Counted from the first letter of the stretch, positions 1-10,851 are shown. The stretch: 64,000 nucleotides of DNA from Piezodorus guildinii (GCA_023052935.1 CM041297.1:97858484-97922483), one strand, 5' to 3'. The notes: generated by a model from the letters alone, not told the origin. Made by a program: numbers and translations.

Positions 1-100
1 TCTAGTGTTCAACTCAGTATCTCATGTATAAGGTAAGGGTGCAGGAAGCATCGGCAATGTGTCTGATTGACCTTATGGATGCTTATTGGGTTTATTGAGA

Positions 101-330
101 GAGCGGCGTGGTCTAGTCGATAGTCTACTGTTTTTCGAGTCCTGGATCTCGGCTAGGACAGGATTATATATTCAGTTATTTCAGCCATGGGGCAATCCTA
201 GATGTAGTGGGTACTCAAGAGTTGTGGGTAAAAAGATCAATCTCCTCCTTGCACAGCGAACAGTCCGAATCTATGTAACTGCAGAACCCATAGGCCCTTC
301 AGAAGCTGTAAAGGTTACAGGGCTAAGGTA
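101..330 (+). repeat. SINE-B copy 1, tRNA-derived SINE, diverged
   Basis: The copy starts with a tRNA-like head containing the A-box-like string GTGGTCTAGT. It runs through a SINE-B body recognisable by comparison with the copies near 34.7 and 45.1 kb (segments resembling TGCATTGCCGTTG and GTACTGAGCCCAAGACCC). The B box is decayed. The 81-residue open frame across it is repeat sequence and not a gene. Confidence 0.6.
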
Positions 331-636
331 GCAATGAAATAGAAGAATCACAGACGCGAAAGATAACAGCCGCTGTAATGGTTTATTCATCTACTCATTC
401 CTGAAATTGGAGCATAGATATCACGGAAGCAATGGTTGGCAATATCCTGTCAGAAATTTGGGTTTATTGAGTGGACAAGCAGAGAGTTAAGTATATACAG
501 ATTTTTCAAGTGTTAAGGTACTTTATAATTTACTGGTGATAGCTTCAGTGTTGATAGTGAACAAAATGCCTGTAACTCTACAAGATGGTTATGAAGGATC
601 TTGGGTTCAGTTAATTTAGAGATTCATACTATTTAG

Positions 637-850
637 AGATTCGAGGCCAACGGCTTAAATATCACCACGGCTTAAATGATGCAAGGAGGTGATTAGCCGC
701 CGGTTTTTTCCACTTTTTTGTACTTACTTAATCGAGGCTGAGTAAGGAGCTTCCTATCTTGGTGTCGAGCCCCGGCTGCATTGACTTATAATTTCCCCAT
801 GGCCAGGGCTGAATCCGAAGAACAGTAGCTTATTGCTTAATCTTCTGGAC
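637..850 (-). repeat. SINE-B copy 2, reverse orientation, decayed
   Basis: On the minus strand this matches the SINE-B body: the complement of GCAAGGAGGTGATTAGCCGCC followed by a gap-rich stretch and a degraded B-box region near 805-825. Orientation is opposite to copy 1. The edges are approximate because the copy is old. Confidence 0.5.
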
Positions 851-903
851 TCCTTTAACCACCCATCGAAGAGGAAGCAAGGATTGAAACAATGGGAATG
901 GAG

Positions 904-1164
904 TTGTTTATTTATTTAACGTCGGACGTTGCTACAGTGGGAGTCCTAAATTTTGCCTATCCAGGTTTTATTAGGATAGGGATCTTTAACGAGTACTTGA
1001 CCTTGCACAGGCTCGGGATCACCTTGTAACGTACCCTCCGAAGTACGGCATAACTAAGGATTTTTTACTCCTATTAAAAAATATTAGGACCACCAGCGGG
1101 TTTGAAACCGTGACCTTTGGCATAGGAGGCTGTTATGCTATCCCCTCAGCTACAAGTGATCCCG
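904..1164 (-). repeat. SINE-A copy 1, near full length
   Basis: SINE-A reads on the minus strand as a tRNA-like head (A box like TAGCTGAGGGG, B box like GGTTTCAAACCC), then a body with CTTCGGAGGGTACG and CCTGGATAGGCAAAAT, then a tail of AAATAAATAAAC. The copy is flanked by a 10-bp direct repeat, TGGGAATGGA, at 893-902 and 1165-1174. This is the target-site duplication expected when a LINE mobilises a SINE. Confidence 0.8.
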
Positions 1165-1199
1165 TGGGAATGGATTTGGTTATGAAAAGCAATTGAGCA

Positions 1200-1985
1200 A
1201 CATATGGAAGTTTAAGGTCTTTTAGGATGTGTTTAATCGAGACAAAGTAAGACGTTTTGTGGATTTTACTAATGATTTTGGATTGTGAGGATTGGATACG
1301 GGAAGAATTCGATGATTAAGTAGATAACGGCCTTATGACGGTCCTGTTAATCAGTCTCTTGTTGTTAAGTGGAAGGTTTGAGTGTATGTCTAGTCCAGTG
1401 TTAAAGTTGTCAAAAACGCCTGGCGGTTTCTTGTCGTTTCAATAAACTTATTTTAATAAGTAATTTCATTCACAGGTTCTTGACGAATATTGGTATTGGA
1501 AAAATATTGATTATCCATCTGGTTCTTTTTATAAACAATTGCTATGCGGAAGGAATAAGACTTAAATAATCCATTTTGCAGTTGCGGACACGGGGCTGAA
1601 GAAGAAGATAAGAAGAAATATGAGTTATATATGTGACTGACCCTGGGAGATTCCTTGTTATATTTTACTGCCGGGACCTTAGCGATCTAATATAACAAAA
1701 CCCAAGACGTGAGAAGGGTTCGCAGCTGAGCCCAACTTTATTCCGATCGATATACTCTCTCTCTTCCTCCTTATATCGCTCCTTCTCTCTTTATCGGTTA
1801 TCCTAGGAGAAGGTATATGTTTATAAAATGAGGTATTAAAATAATTCGTTTGGATAAGGCCAGTTCTATAAGCATTTTTATAAAATAATCTTACTTTAAG
1901 TTACGTATAAATATGCAATGTTTTCGAGTTCTGCATTAAGGGAGTCAGTCGGTGGTAAAAAAACATAGGAACGATGATTAGCAAA
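1200..1985. other. Unassigned sequence, no gene seen
   Basis: No reading frame or repeat family is recognised here. A small perfect inverted repeat, TTGTTATATT (1655-1664) and AATATAACAA (1689-1698) with a 24-base loop, is the only structured item. A pyrimidine-rich stretch (CTCTCTCTTCCTCC) lies near 1755-1775. Confidence 0.5.
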
Positions 1986-2480
1986 AATTTCAGATTTCAC
2001 TCTATCTGACACGGCCCATGAACTCTTATCGTATATTAACTGATGGACTGGAAATAAAATTAAAACGTCTTATGAACTGTTCTTTAAGATTTATTTTCGG
2101 AGCCCGTAGACGTGACCATATTTCTGACTATTATACTGACTTAAAATGGCTTTATCCTTCTGTTCGACTGCAATATTTCCTTGGTTCTTACCTATTCCAA
2201 ACTTTAAAAATAGAAAACCTTCCTACATAACTGAGCTCCTCACCTTCCGCTCTGATATCCATTCGTTAAACACTAGAACCCAATCAATCAATATTTAGAC
2301 CCATCACATTACATCACCCCCATCACAGAAAACTTTATCCTTTCACAAATCGTTTCTCGTTCGTTCCTCATCCTTCTGGAATTCGCTGCCCATCTCCATC
2401 TGTAAAGCCACCTCTCTTTCTTCCTTCAAATATCAACTCTGCCTCTACCTACGTGTATCTCAATCTTCTGTTCCTTTGTA
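1985..2480 (+). pseudogene. Non-LTR retrotransposon RT C-terminus, CR1/L2-like fragment
   Basis: This is the C-terminal end of a reverse transcriptase polyprotein of a CR1/L2-type non-LTR element. The frame from 2018 contains the typical order for that region: an LKRLMNCSLRFIFGARRR stretch, then LKWLYPSVRLQY, and after a frameshift near 2228 a segment ending FWNSLP followed by SLSSFKYQL. In these families the FWNSLP...SF(K) block is the conserved tail after the polymerase domain. The copy is dead: one frameshift near 2228, an in-frame TAG at 2296-2298, and no catalytic motifs because the 5' part is absent. Exact clade assignment is by eye only. Confidence 0.7.
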
Positions 2481-2971
2481 AAATATAGGTATATATAGTA
2501 TGAATTTGCAAAGATTTATAGATATAATGAATATTTGATCTTTTATATGTATATATTTTTAGTAACAAGACAATAAGGATTTTTTTGTTCATTGTTCATT
2601 TTTTTTAAGGGGAATTGATCCCAGAATTTTTTTTTTTTCATTTCATTTATTAAATGAATTCTTTTTGCAATAGTACTGACACTTGTCGATATTTCAACAA
2701 TTTATTGGTATGCTTCCACAAGCTTCCATCGTCATTTGATAGGTTGTTTCAATAGGCATCATTGTTAGATCTTTTGAATTTTTGTATTTATCGTTTAAGT
2801 TTCTTGTTCAGTCTGTTAAATTTTTATCTGTCTGAGAAAGTCTGTTAGGCTGCCATACGTTACGAGGAGCTTCTCTTTCAACTCAAGAACGTACTACCTT
2901 ACACATACTGTCTTATTGTTCACTCTTTCCTTTTCGATAAAATTTTCTCTGTTCTGCAGGGCTCAAAAATT

Positions 2972-3600
2972 TCTTCAATCCAACCAGTCTTGGCTGGAGT
3001 ACCGCAAGGATCGATACTTACTCCTCTCCTATACATTGTATTCACACATGACATACCAACTCACCCCGCCACATTGATTGCTACTTACGCGGGCGATACT
3101 ACAATTTTAACATCAAACAAAATCACTTAATGCTACTACAGAATTGGTACTCTCTTGGAAAATTTGAAAAACACCTGCCCACCAGTTTTTGTTGGCAACA
3201 ACGAAATTTCTCAGATCAACTCTGTTCATTACCTAGGACTGAAACTCGAACGAAAGATGACTTGGGGATTACATGTAAATATGAAAAGAATGACTCTCTA
3301 CCAGCAACTGTAAGTAATAACCTTTTTTATCTAAATCATTAAATTTAAAAATTAGACGGAAACTGAACACACACACATACCTACTTAAACCAATATGGGC
3401 TTACGCTTCTCAGATTTATGGTTTAGAAAAAAAGACTGAAATTTTAGATACAAAAACTGCAATCGTTTCAATCTAAAATTTTGACTCATGACGACAGCTC
3501 CTCGGTACGTAAACAACAAAGGTCTACACACGGACTTAAAACAACCAACAGTTAACCAACATATACAAACTCTTTATTCCCGTTTTCATAGTAAACTGCA
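2972..3600 (+). pseudogene. Jockey-clade reverse transcriptase fragment, decayed
   Basis: The frame through 2993 encodes ISSIQPVLAGVPQGSILTP, the motif B block of Jockey-clade reverse transcriptases. It is followed by a shortened DIP segment and ATYAGDTTIL, which is motif C with the first catalytic Asp of the usual FADD changed to Gly. The frame stops near 3128. After a frame change it reads VHYLGLKLERKMTW (near 3220-3262) and later LLKPIWAYASQIYG (near 3388-3425), both normal downstream landmarks of the family. Many stops and frame changes make this a molecular fossil with no catalytic capacity. Both ends are indistinct. Confidence 0.8.
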
Positions 3601-3629
3601 TGGACTCGTCAAGAATGAATGAAGAAATA

Positions 3630-4185
3630 TGTAGAAAGAAAAATTAACAATAATAGTTTATGGATTTTTTAGAAGTTTCTGTTTATTTTAACTACGTAGA
3701 ATGCATTTGGTAATATTTTTCTAAAATCATGAGTAGTTTATTTGAGAATATAATCTGTATGATACTGTATAGTGGCAACCCTGAATCACCATAACCTCCC
3801 TCATCACAATATCATAGATAATTTTTATAAGATTGTGCATTGAAACTTATTTTATTAAATATGAACACTTATAAAACTGTCTTTATTGTATACAGCACAG
3901 CCAACGCTATCTTCCATTTTGGAAGCATCAGTGAATAGAGCTTCAGAGTTATGGTACTCTTCCAATATTAGAGGCGGATAACAAATAAAAAAAACTAAAA
4001 AAAAACTGTCAGCTTTCCAACAGTATATTATACTTTTATAAACTCATGATTCAGGAATAATATTTTGATGACTCAATCACAGACCATTTATTTTTCTCTT
4101 TCAAAGAAAAACTTAATTTTAATGTATTTTACTCATAATCCTTCTGGAAAAAATGCCTCGCATGGTAGGGAAAGCCTTATCAAAA
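3630..4185. other. AT-rich spacer, no feature
   Basis: AT-rich sequence between two Jockey-type remnants. I see no coding frame, RNA gene or repeat match. Confidence 0.5.
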
Positions 4186-5262
4186 TTTTTTTTTTTTTTT
4201 TTTTTTTTTAATTATTTATTACGAGATAATACAATCTGCCACCTTCTGGGGCAATGAATATTAAAGATATAAGAAATCATTCATTCCATATGTACATTGG
4301 AAATAAAATAAAAATAAATAATTAACAGAGATTAAACAAAGAAGAAAGAAAAAAAATATATATATACACAAAATTAAATAAATACGATAAAGAAAATAAT
4401 AATAACAATCTTGTTCACATTCATACCTATTTACAATATTTACAAACTGCTCCTGGGATCACCGAATCAAACCTCGAGATCCACTAGTGGATGTCGAGGC
4501 ACAATGCCGATAGATCCCAGCGCCTCTCATTCAACCGCGTCACTGGTCTTGAGAGCCAGTGGAGGCTGAGCGAGGGCGCTAGAGCCACATACACTCAGGA
4601 CATGAGTGGAGAAGCCAGCCATTGCCAGCACTCCAATGACATATTTATAAGAGATCTCTGGGCCACTGCCGCTTCAACCTACGAGGAGGGTTATAGGGAT
4701 GTTTGGAACTGGATAGGGAGTGTGCCAAGGGATTAGGAAGGTGAGGAAGCTTCTAGTGGAAGATTGAGAATTTGGATGGGATTAGATCAAGGATAAATGG
4801 GATATTCAGGTCATGGTGTAAGGTTTTGTTGGTGACATAATATGGGGCATCGACTATTGTTCTAAGGACTTTAGACTGGAAGGATTGGATACGTTTGATA
4901 TTCGAAAATTTTGCTGTTCCCCACAGCTCAAGTCCGTAGGTCCAAATGGGTTTAAGAATAGTCTTGTAAATGAGTAGTTTGTTGTCCGTTGAGAGGTGTG
5001 ATTTCCTATTTAGAATTCTATATAGCTGGCCATATCGTCGATTGAGTTCTTGTCGTTTGAGTCTAGTATGTGGGTTCCATGTCAGTCTCTTGTCTAAGAG
5101 GAAACCAAGGTACTTGACTGTGTCAGAAAAGGGAAGGGGGATAGAGTTAAAATGGACTGAAGGGCAGGATTTGCGTCGTAAGGTAAAGGTTACATGCTTG
5201 CTTTTTGATCTTATCAAAATAGCGTGGTTTAAAGGAGTTCGCATAAAGCAAGAATCGTGATA
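4186..5262 (-). mobile_element. 5'-truncated Jockey-clade LINE with poly(A) tail
   Basis: On the minus strand this is the 3' end of a Jockey-type retrotransposon: the last part of the RT open frame (5244-4753), about 540 bases of 3' untranslated region, and a poly(A) tail seen as 24 T's at 4186-4209. The 3' untranslated region is shared with the plus-strand copy at 44487-45066 (for example the CTCCACTCATG and AGTGGCCCAAAGATCTC segments). That pairing shows where the 3' end lies and confirms it is an interspersed element. The 5' end is cut off near 5262, as usual for target-primed reverse transcription. I did not find a clear target-site duplication. Confidence 0.8.
4753..5244 (-). CDS. Jockey-clade reverse transcriptase, C-terminal fragment
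   Basis: 163 residues from the C-terminal part of a Jockey-type polyprotein, downstream of the polymerase catalytic motifs. Visible family landmarks in order are KSKHVTFTLRRKSCPS (about residues 13-28), VKYLGFLLDKRLTWN (43-57), LLIYKTILKPIWTYGLELWG (about 89-108) and IKRIQSFQSKVLRTIVDAPY (about 114-133). Family proteins are several hundred residues longer at the N terminus, so this piece lacks the endonuclease and the YADD-type active site. The frame is free of internal stops, so the insertion is younger than the 2972-3600 fossil. It is not expected to make a functional enzyme. Confidence 0.85.
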   Translation of the reverse strand: MRTPLNHAILIRSKSKHVTFTLRRKSCPSVHFNSIPLPFSDTVKYLGFLLDKRLTWNPHTRLKRQELNRRYGQLYRILNRKSHLSTDNKLLIYKTILKPIWTYGLELWGTAKFSNIKRIQSFQSKVLRTIVDAPYYVTNKTLHHDLNIPFILDLIPSKFSIFH

Positions 5263-5269
5263 TCATTCT

Positions 5270-6545
5270 ATATAAAAAGAGATGAATTAAAAAAAGTTTG
5301 GGGTTATTTCAATTAAACAATAGATTTAGTTAAAAACATTGTAAAACAGATTTAAAAATTGAAAAAATAAGAAGTATCCATCATTAATCTTTAAACTAAA
5401 ACCTTTCATCTTTGGCCCCTCTTCTACAGCCCGTGAAACCTTTTTAAACGATATCTTACTGAAGACCGCTGGTAGATTGCCTGTTAGCGCCTATTTTTAG
5501 AAGATCTAAAACAGAGAGCCTATGTGGCATTAGGCTATTTATTGCGGATACTGGCACTAACAATATCTTAGGCCATGTTTCAGGGTCCGATCCAAGCGAT
5601 GGATGGCCTATAGAGCCTGTCGGCTGACAAGAATATAACTATCTATAAATATACCATAATGGAGTGCGTTCGGCTAAGTTGGTCATTGTAGATGGTATTT
5701 GTTCAATAAATTAGTGAGTTCTTCGTTATAATTACAGAATTTATATTAAATTATCATATACGATGAATGATTTTGGAAACGTCTCTGGAAAGTTTGGAGA
5801 GTATATATGTAAAGTAAATATAGAATCTGATTTTCGATTTCATCCGTTATGTTCTCTTTGCTATACAACAAAGTTCTCTTCGTTCTTTCTTAACTCGTTT
5901 TAGAGCATTTTAATTAAAAACATTCTCATATTATCTTCTTAAACCGTTCTTATTCCATTCTTCTTCATCTTACTTTCTTTGCCGTTTTCGGTGATATGAA
6001 ACAACTTGATGAAACTGTAAATAAAGTTAATTTTTCTAAATCGAAAAGGAAAGCACTACCACGAGGGATATTTCTTATATTCTATGAATTAGGTTGTCTT
6101 TAAAATAATGCAGGTATTTGGTTAAAAAAAAAGTTGTTTTATTTAATCAAAATAGTCTCTATTACTATCAATATATTTCTGCCGATCCGTTTCCAAATTT
6201 TTTTTCTTTAAAATTATTAAATCCCAAAAACGCGTTTTTAAATTCCCTTTGTTTATTTTTTATTATTTTTTTTTGTCACGTACGTAGTGATCCATGTGTC
6301 TTAAAACAAAAAAAAGATAAATCATAGTAGAAAGATCCAGAGAGTAGGGCGGATGTAGTAGAGTTTCACAATTTCCAGATTTTGTGACGTCACCCGTCAA
6401 ACATGTGTACATGTGTCATGCAACAAAATAAGCCAAAGATTGTTTCATCATTGCCAATTTCTGATGCATTGCATTAAATTGGTTACAATACGATTTAACA
6501 TTAAGATTTTTTTTTTCATGATTAAGGAAACTATAATGTATGAAA
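5270..6545. other. Spacer with a perfect CRE-like palindrome, no gene
   Basis: AT-rich with a somewhat more balanced patch at about 5400-5650 that I cannot assign. A perfect TGACGTCA palindrome, the classical CRE/ATF site, lies at 6385-6392 and is followed by two copies of ACATGTGT. Short frames here show no recognisable domain. Confidence 0.4.
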
Positions 6546-6564
6546 CCAAATAATAATAATAGGC

Positions 6565-6948
6565 TTACCGAACCCGAAGCTTCGATGCCGATACCACCAA
6601 ACTTCGCCTGCACAGACTCGTCCAATGTTCACCGGTCAAGCCCAAGCCCCCGAGATCAGCCTTAATGCAATCCTCCCATCGACGCTTCGGCCTACCTTTC
6701 GGACGCCTACCAGTCGGTTCAGCGAATACCAACTTTCTCGGAATCCGTTCCTCACTAAGCCCAACAACTTTACGCGCCCATTTGAGTCTCCGCGATGCTA
6801 TCAACTCAATTATATTCACAGGGTACAAACTCCGCAATTCCGCGTTGTGCAACCTTCTAAACTCCCCAGTGGCCTCATCTCTCTTCGGACCAAATATTTT
6901 ACGCAGCACCTTATTCTCGAAAACCTCAAGCCGTTGCTCATCCTTCAA
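6565..6948 (-). pseudogene. RTE copy A, C-terminal tail downstream of a nonsense codon
   Basis: This frame is in phase with 7048-9507 (the distance is a multiple of three), so a single TAG at 7050-7048 divides what was one protein. The tail carries KDEQRLEVFENKVLRKIFGP, then ASRRLKWARKVVGL, GRRPKGRPKRRWEDCIKADL and a C-terminal LRVR. This is the conserved basic region after the polymerase domain in RTE proteins, thought to bind nucleic acid. The TAA stop is at 6567-6565, immediately before the microsatellite tail. It could only be made by readthrough, or from the first internal ATG as an inert fragment. Confidence 0.88.
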
Positions 6949-7047
6949 AGTAAGCGGCCACGTTTCGCATCCGTAAAGAACCGTTGGAAGAATAATAGTT
7001 TTATAAGTTCTAACCTTTACGTTTTTAGACAGAAGCCGCGAGCTAAG

Positions 7048-9507
7048 CTATTTAGCAACCGAATAATAACACGCATTTCCCACCTTTAACCGGGACTTTA
7101 TTTCTTCCTGGATTTCATTTTTTCTTGTTATCATTGAACCTAAATACTTGAATTTCTCTACGTGTTCAAAAGTATGACCTGAAATATTAATATCATCAAG
7201 ATCGCCACCATTTCTGCAACTAATCATATATTTCGTCTTATCGGTATTTAATTCGAGACCTATTTGTTTACCGGTTTTTATTAACACACTTGTATTTAGT
7301 TGTATAGTTTCTGTGTCTTCACCTAGTATTACCAAATCATCGGCATACCCCAAAACCGGAATCTTGTTACCCATATGTAAGCCTTTCTCGGTACTCATCA
7401 CCTTTTCTATAACATATTCTAAGGCTATATTAAACAAAACAGGTGAAAGGGAGTCACCCTGTTTCAAACCCGATCGCACCTCAAATCTCTCGGAGTAATT
7501 ATGACCGATTCTAACTTTATGAAATGTTTCCGACAAACACATCTCTACTAGGTTTACTAACTTTTTAGGTATCCCCTGTTCAATCATGATGTTATATAGC
7601 TTCTGACGGTCTATGGAATCATAAGCCTTTTTAAAATCTATATAAAGTTGATGGACTACACCGTTGTATTCCAGTTTCTTCTCTAATATTTGACGTAAGG
7701 AAAATATTTGATCAATAGTCGAGCGATTCCGCCTAAAACCACATTGGTAGTCTCCGATAATTTCCTCAGCGTATTCCGTGATTCGGCTAGTTAGTATTGA
7801 CGAGAATATTTTATAGCATACTGGGAGAAGAGAGATCCCACGATAGTTGTTACAATCCGTCCTCGGTCCTTTTTTGTGAATCGGAATAAGTATTGATTCT
7901 TTCCATTCTTCGGGTATTTTTTCATTTTCCCAGATCTTTTTAACTAAAACATGTAATTTGGAAACGCCCGCTTCTCCACACGCTTTGATTAATTCACTCG
8001 TGATATTGTCATTTCCTGCAGCTTTATACCGTTTTAATTTTCCTATCGCCATTTCAACTTCCTCTTTACTCGGTGCGTCTACCCATGGTTCAGCGCTCTG
8101 GTATTCAGATGGAGGAGATTGATTATTATTTTCCGTATTTAGAATGCCGTCAAAGTGTTGTTTAAATGTATTTAATATCTCAGTCGGATCCGCAATTATG
8201 TTGTTATTCGCATCTTTAACCCCATTCAATAGAGGTTCAAATATTTTACGCGATTTGTTTATACCATTGTACATCTCTCTTACGTTATTTTCGCTTCTGT
8301 GTTTTTCTATTTCTATTATTTTGCCTTTAAGATACTCTCTTTTCTTATTTTTTAAGAATTTTGAAGTTTCGTTTTTTACTAACCGAAAGTAAGCCACATT
8401 ATTATCGCTTGGATTATTTAAGGAATTCAGTTTAGCGGTTTTTCTTTTTTCACACATATTTTGACAATCCCTGTCGAACCAAGGTTTGTTCTTTTTATTT
8501 TCGATTTTCCCAAGACATAAGTTACCGACCTCTTTAATATTATCCCTGATCCCTTCCCACAATTTGTTTACATCTTCGTTTTCCTCGTCTGAAGATTCCA
8601 AAGCATCGAACCTATTTTTTACTTCTATCGCGAATTGTTTTCTAATTTCGGGGTTGTTCAATTTAACAACATCAAAATTCTCGGGATGAATATAGTTCGG
8701 TGTTCTCTTTTTTGTATTTAGTTTTTGTCGAAGTTTCGCGATTATTAATTCATGATCAGATCCGCATTCTGCACCACGATACGATCTCACGTTAATTATG
8801 CTACTTTGCCATCTGTTTTGTACTAAAATATGATCTATTTGATTACGAGTATGTCCATCCGGCGATGTCCACGTATACTTATGAATGTCCTTATGTTTAA
8901 ACGTAGTACTTTTGATTATTAGGTTTTTCGAAATGGCAAAGTTTATTAGTCGGGTCCCATTATCATTACTATATTCGTGCAAACTTTCTTTACCGATTGT
9001 AGGACGATATACTTCTTCCCTTCCAACCTTTGCGTTTGCGTCACCTAGTATAATTTTAATGTAATTTCGCGGTAACTTATCGTAAACCGATTCTAGTTTA
9101 TCATAAAATTCGCATTTTACTTCATCATCACTATCTTCGGTGGGAGAGTGAATGTTTATAAACGCGATTTTATACCAACGACCCTGAAATATAGCAACCG
9201 ATATTCTTTCACTAAAGAACTGTACATCCCGTAATGCGGAAAGAAATCTATTCCTAATCAGAAACCCGGTACCTAAACAATAATTAACGCTCCCCCCGTA
9301 CCAAATAGTATACTTTCCTTCTGTTAACGAACCCTCCCCTGGCCAGCGAACCTCTTGTAATGCAACGATATCTAAATGGTACCCCTTAACTTCATTCGCG
9401 ACCGACTGTAACCCACCTGCCGTATTTAAACTTCTAACGTTCCACGTCCCTATTGTTAGATCTCTACTGTTCATCTTGCGCCTAGATTCCTCTGAAGCAG
9501 TCCCCAC
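7048..9507 (-). CDS. RTE endonuclease-reverse transcriptase, copy A, N-terminal 819 residues
   Basis: The protein nicks target DNA and reverse-transcribes its own RNA there. The N-terminal endonuclease (about residues 14-270) keeps the family landmarks: GTWNVRSLN, LQEVRW, ILGDANAKVG, NQIDHIL and GSDHE. The reverse transcriptase (about 540-780) keeps NNYRGISLLP, YIDFKKAYDSID with the motif A Asp, SGLKQGDSLSPVLFN (motif B) and YADD (motif C). The annotated start is not the original one. Copy B starts about 33 residues earlier at an ATG matching 9572-9570 here, but a C lost from the run at 9522-9525 (four, against five in copy B) shifts that frame. The frame ends at a TAG (7050-7048) where copy B has a leucine codon; the same frame then continues to 6565. 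Such proteins are often annotated as craniofacial development protein 2-like because cattle CFDP2 captured an RTE (BovB) endonuclease. Confidence 0.93.
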   Translation of the reverse strand: MGTASEESRRKMNSRDLTIGTWNVRSLNTAGGLQSVANEVKGYHLDIVALQEVRWPGEGSLTEGKYTIWYGGSVNYCLGTGFLIRNRFLSALRDVQFFSERISVAIFQGRWYKIAFINIHSPTEDSDDEVKCEFYDKLESVYDKLPRNYIKIILGDANAKVGREEVYRPTIGKESLHEYSNDNGTRLINFAISKNLIIKSTTFKHKDIHKYTWTSPDGHTRNQIDHILVQNRWQSSIINVRSYRGAECGSDHELIIAKLRQKLNTKKRTPNYIHPENFDVVKLNNPEIRKQFAIEVKNRFDALESSDEENEDVNKLWEGIRDNIKEVGNLCLGKIENKKNKPWFDRDCQNMCEKRKTAKLNSLNNPSDNNVAYFRLVKNETSKFLKNKKREYLKGKIIEIEKHRSENNVREMYNGINKSRKIFEPLLNGVKDANNNIIADPTEILNTFKQHFDGILNTENNNQSPPSEYQSAEPWVDAPSKEEVEMAIGKLKRYKAAGNDNITSELIKACGEAGVSKLHVLVKKIWENEKIPEEWKESILIPIHKKGPRTDCNNYRGISLLPVCYKIFSSILTSRITEYAEEIIGDYQCGFRRNRSTIDQIFSLRQILEKKLEYNGVVHQLYIDFKKAYDSIDRQKLYNIMIEQGIPKKLVNLVEMCLSETFHKVRIGHNYSERFEVRSGLKQGDSLSPVLFNIALEYVIEKVMSTEKGLHMGNKIPVLGYADDLVILGEDTETIQLNTSVLIKTGKQIGLELNTDKTKYMISCRNGGDLDDINISGHTFEHVEKFKYLGSMITRKNEIQEEIKSRLKVGNACYYSVAK

Positions 9508-9719
9508 CCGGAGACCCGAACGGGGACTAGTTTGCTTCCGGATAATGGGCGTTTTACCTCAGAGGAATCCATGACTGTTTGTGGTATTTTGTGAACTAAA
9601 ATATGTGAGTAGGGCGTTCGAACCTACGTCACACCCTCCAGCAAGCCTGGAGGGCCGCTCTCATTGTTGGTCAGCGAGTCCATCGGACTTAGCCGGGAGG
9701 AGCTTAAGGATGATGATTA

Positions 9720-10850
9720 AGGATACAATAAATAAATATGATGATTAAGGAATACAATAAATAAATAATTATCATGTTTCTAAACATAATCTAGACTAAA
9801 AAATAAAAAAAAAAATTAGTCTTACTCAGTTAACAAAACAACATATAAAATTAAGAAATGCATCTATAACTTTTTGCTATTCACATATTTTCAAATGTGG
9901 AAAATGAAACCAAAAGTCCACTAAAAAGTAACCATCACCTTTTCTTGATGAGTTGGGCGCTTTAAAAAATTTTGTGCTGCTTGTACTTTATCAATGCACT
10001 TTCCATAACTTCTACTTTTATCATAAAGTATCCACTTTTTATCACAAATAACAATTCTGGACATACAAGGACTTTATTTGTTTCGGTAAAGAAGTACGGC
10101 ATAACGCTGGTTTAATTGAAGGTCGTCTAATGCATATGGAGCCCAAAGCTTTCTTCAAGGTTTTTTACCCTTCCAACCGCCCCAAGAACATCGATGGTCG
10201 ATTTTCGCATAGTTTAAGTTTCTCTGCAAGTTCTGCAATTGCAAGGAGTCAAATTAAATTATATTTTAGTTAATTTCTGGATTAAAACTATACAAAATAA
10301 TAGTATTCAAATGAATATTTACATTCTTTTATAACTTCAAGTCTATCCTTACATACAAAGGAGGCCCAATTACCCCCTTTCTCTAGTATTGGTCATTTCT
10401 AAAGCACTGAACTGATTGAGATTGAAATCAGTTGTTTGTTTTTTTTTGTATTTTCTTAATAATATGTAAGTTATAGGTATCATCAGATAATGGCCATTTT
10501 AAAGGAATTTTGAGGCATTATGTTCCATAAAATAATTTTAATTGTTCCAATACTTTTCATCATCTAATGCCTATTACAATATCTGTCTCAATATTCTTCA
10601 ATTATATGCAAAGATTATTCGCAAGATTGCTGTAAAACGCGTGGAGAGTAGATGACTGAAAGTCTTGTAGTAGATAATAGTAGGGACTCTGGCAGCAATA
10701 TATTTATACCTAAGGGACAGCGAGTATTAAAACTAAGGGACTAAAATCGGGAAATTTGAGCGGTTTGTAAGAGTGATTACTTGCAACCAGCACTATTCAC
10801 CCCCTAACCAGAGTGCCTTAGGGACATATTGGTTTGTAATATATTGTATA
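9720..10850. other. AT-rich spacer with a short tandem duplication
   Basis: A unit of about 28 bases containing ATGATTAAGGAATACAATAA is present twice at 9711-9766. Beyond it the sequence is AT-rich with no reading frame or repeat I can assign. The stretch at about 10640-10850 is slightly more balanced in composition but gives no recognisable protein. Confidence 0.45.
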
Positions 10851-10851
10851 T

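Larger units (their letters stand above)
6549..9705 (-). mobile_element. RTE-clade non-LTR retrotransposon, copy A
   Basis: About 3.16 kb, minus strand. It is collinear with copy B at 40095-43330 but about 100 bases shorter at the 5' end: its homology begins at the segment reading AAGCTCC in copy B's 5' untranslated region. The 3' end is a short TTA/ATT microsatellite directly after the stop codon (6549-6562), with almost no 3' untranslated region. Both traits are typical of the RTE clade. A direct repeat, ATGATTAAGGA, lies at 6518-6528 and again at 9713-9723 and 9741-9751. It is not exactly adjacent to the element ends, so I do not call it a firm target-site duplication. Confidence 0.92.

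Noticed and set aside
4491..4736. 81-residue plus-strand frame
   Set aside because: It lies in the 3' untranslated region of the minus-strand Jockey element, and the homologous region at 44.7 kb has no such frame.
7313..8689. Plus-strand open frames of 61-82 residues (7313, 8144, 8486)
   Set aside because: They are antisense shadows of the RTE protein; the same shadows appear in mirror position in copy B (41186, 41489, 42383).
7048..9507. Host craniofacial development protein 2 gene
   Set aside because: The similarity to CFDP2 reflects an RTE endonuclease captured in cattle. The intact YADD reverse transcriptase, two copies and target duplication show a retrotransposon.
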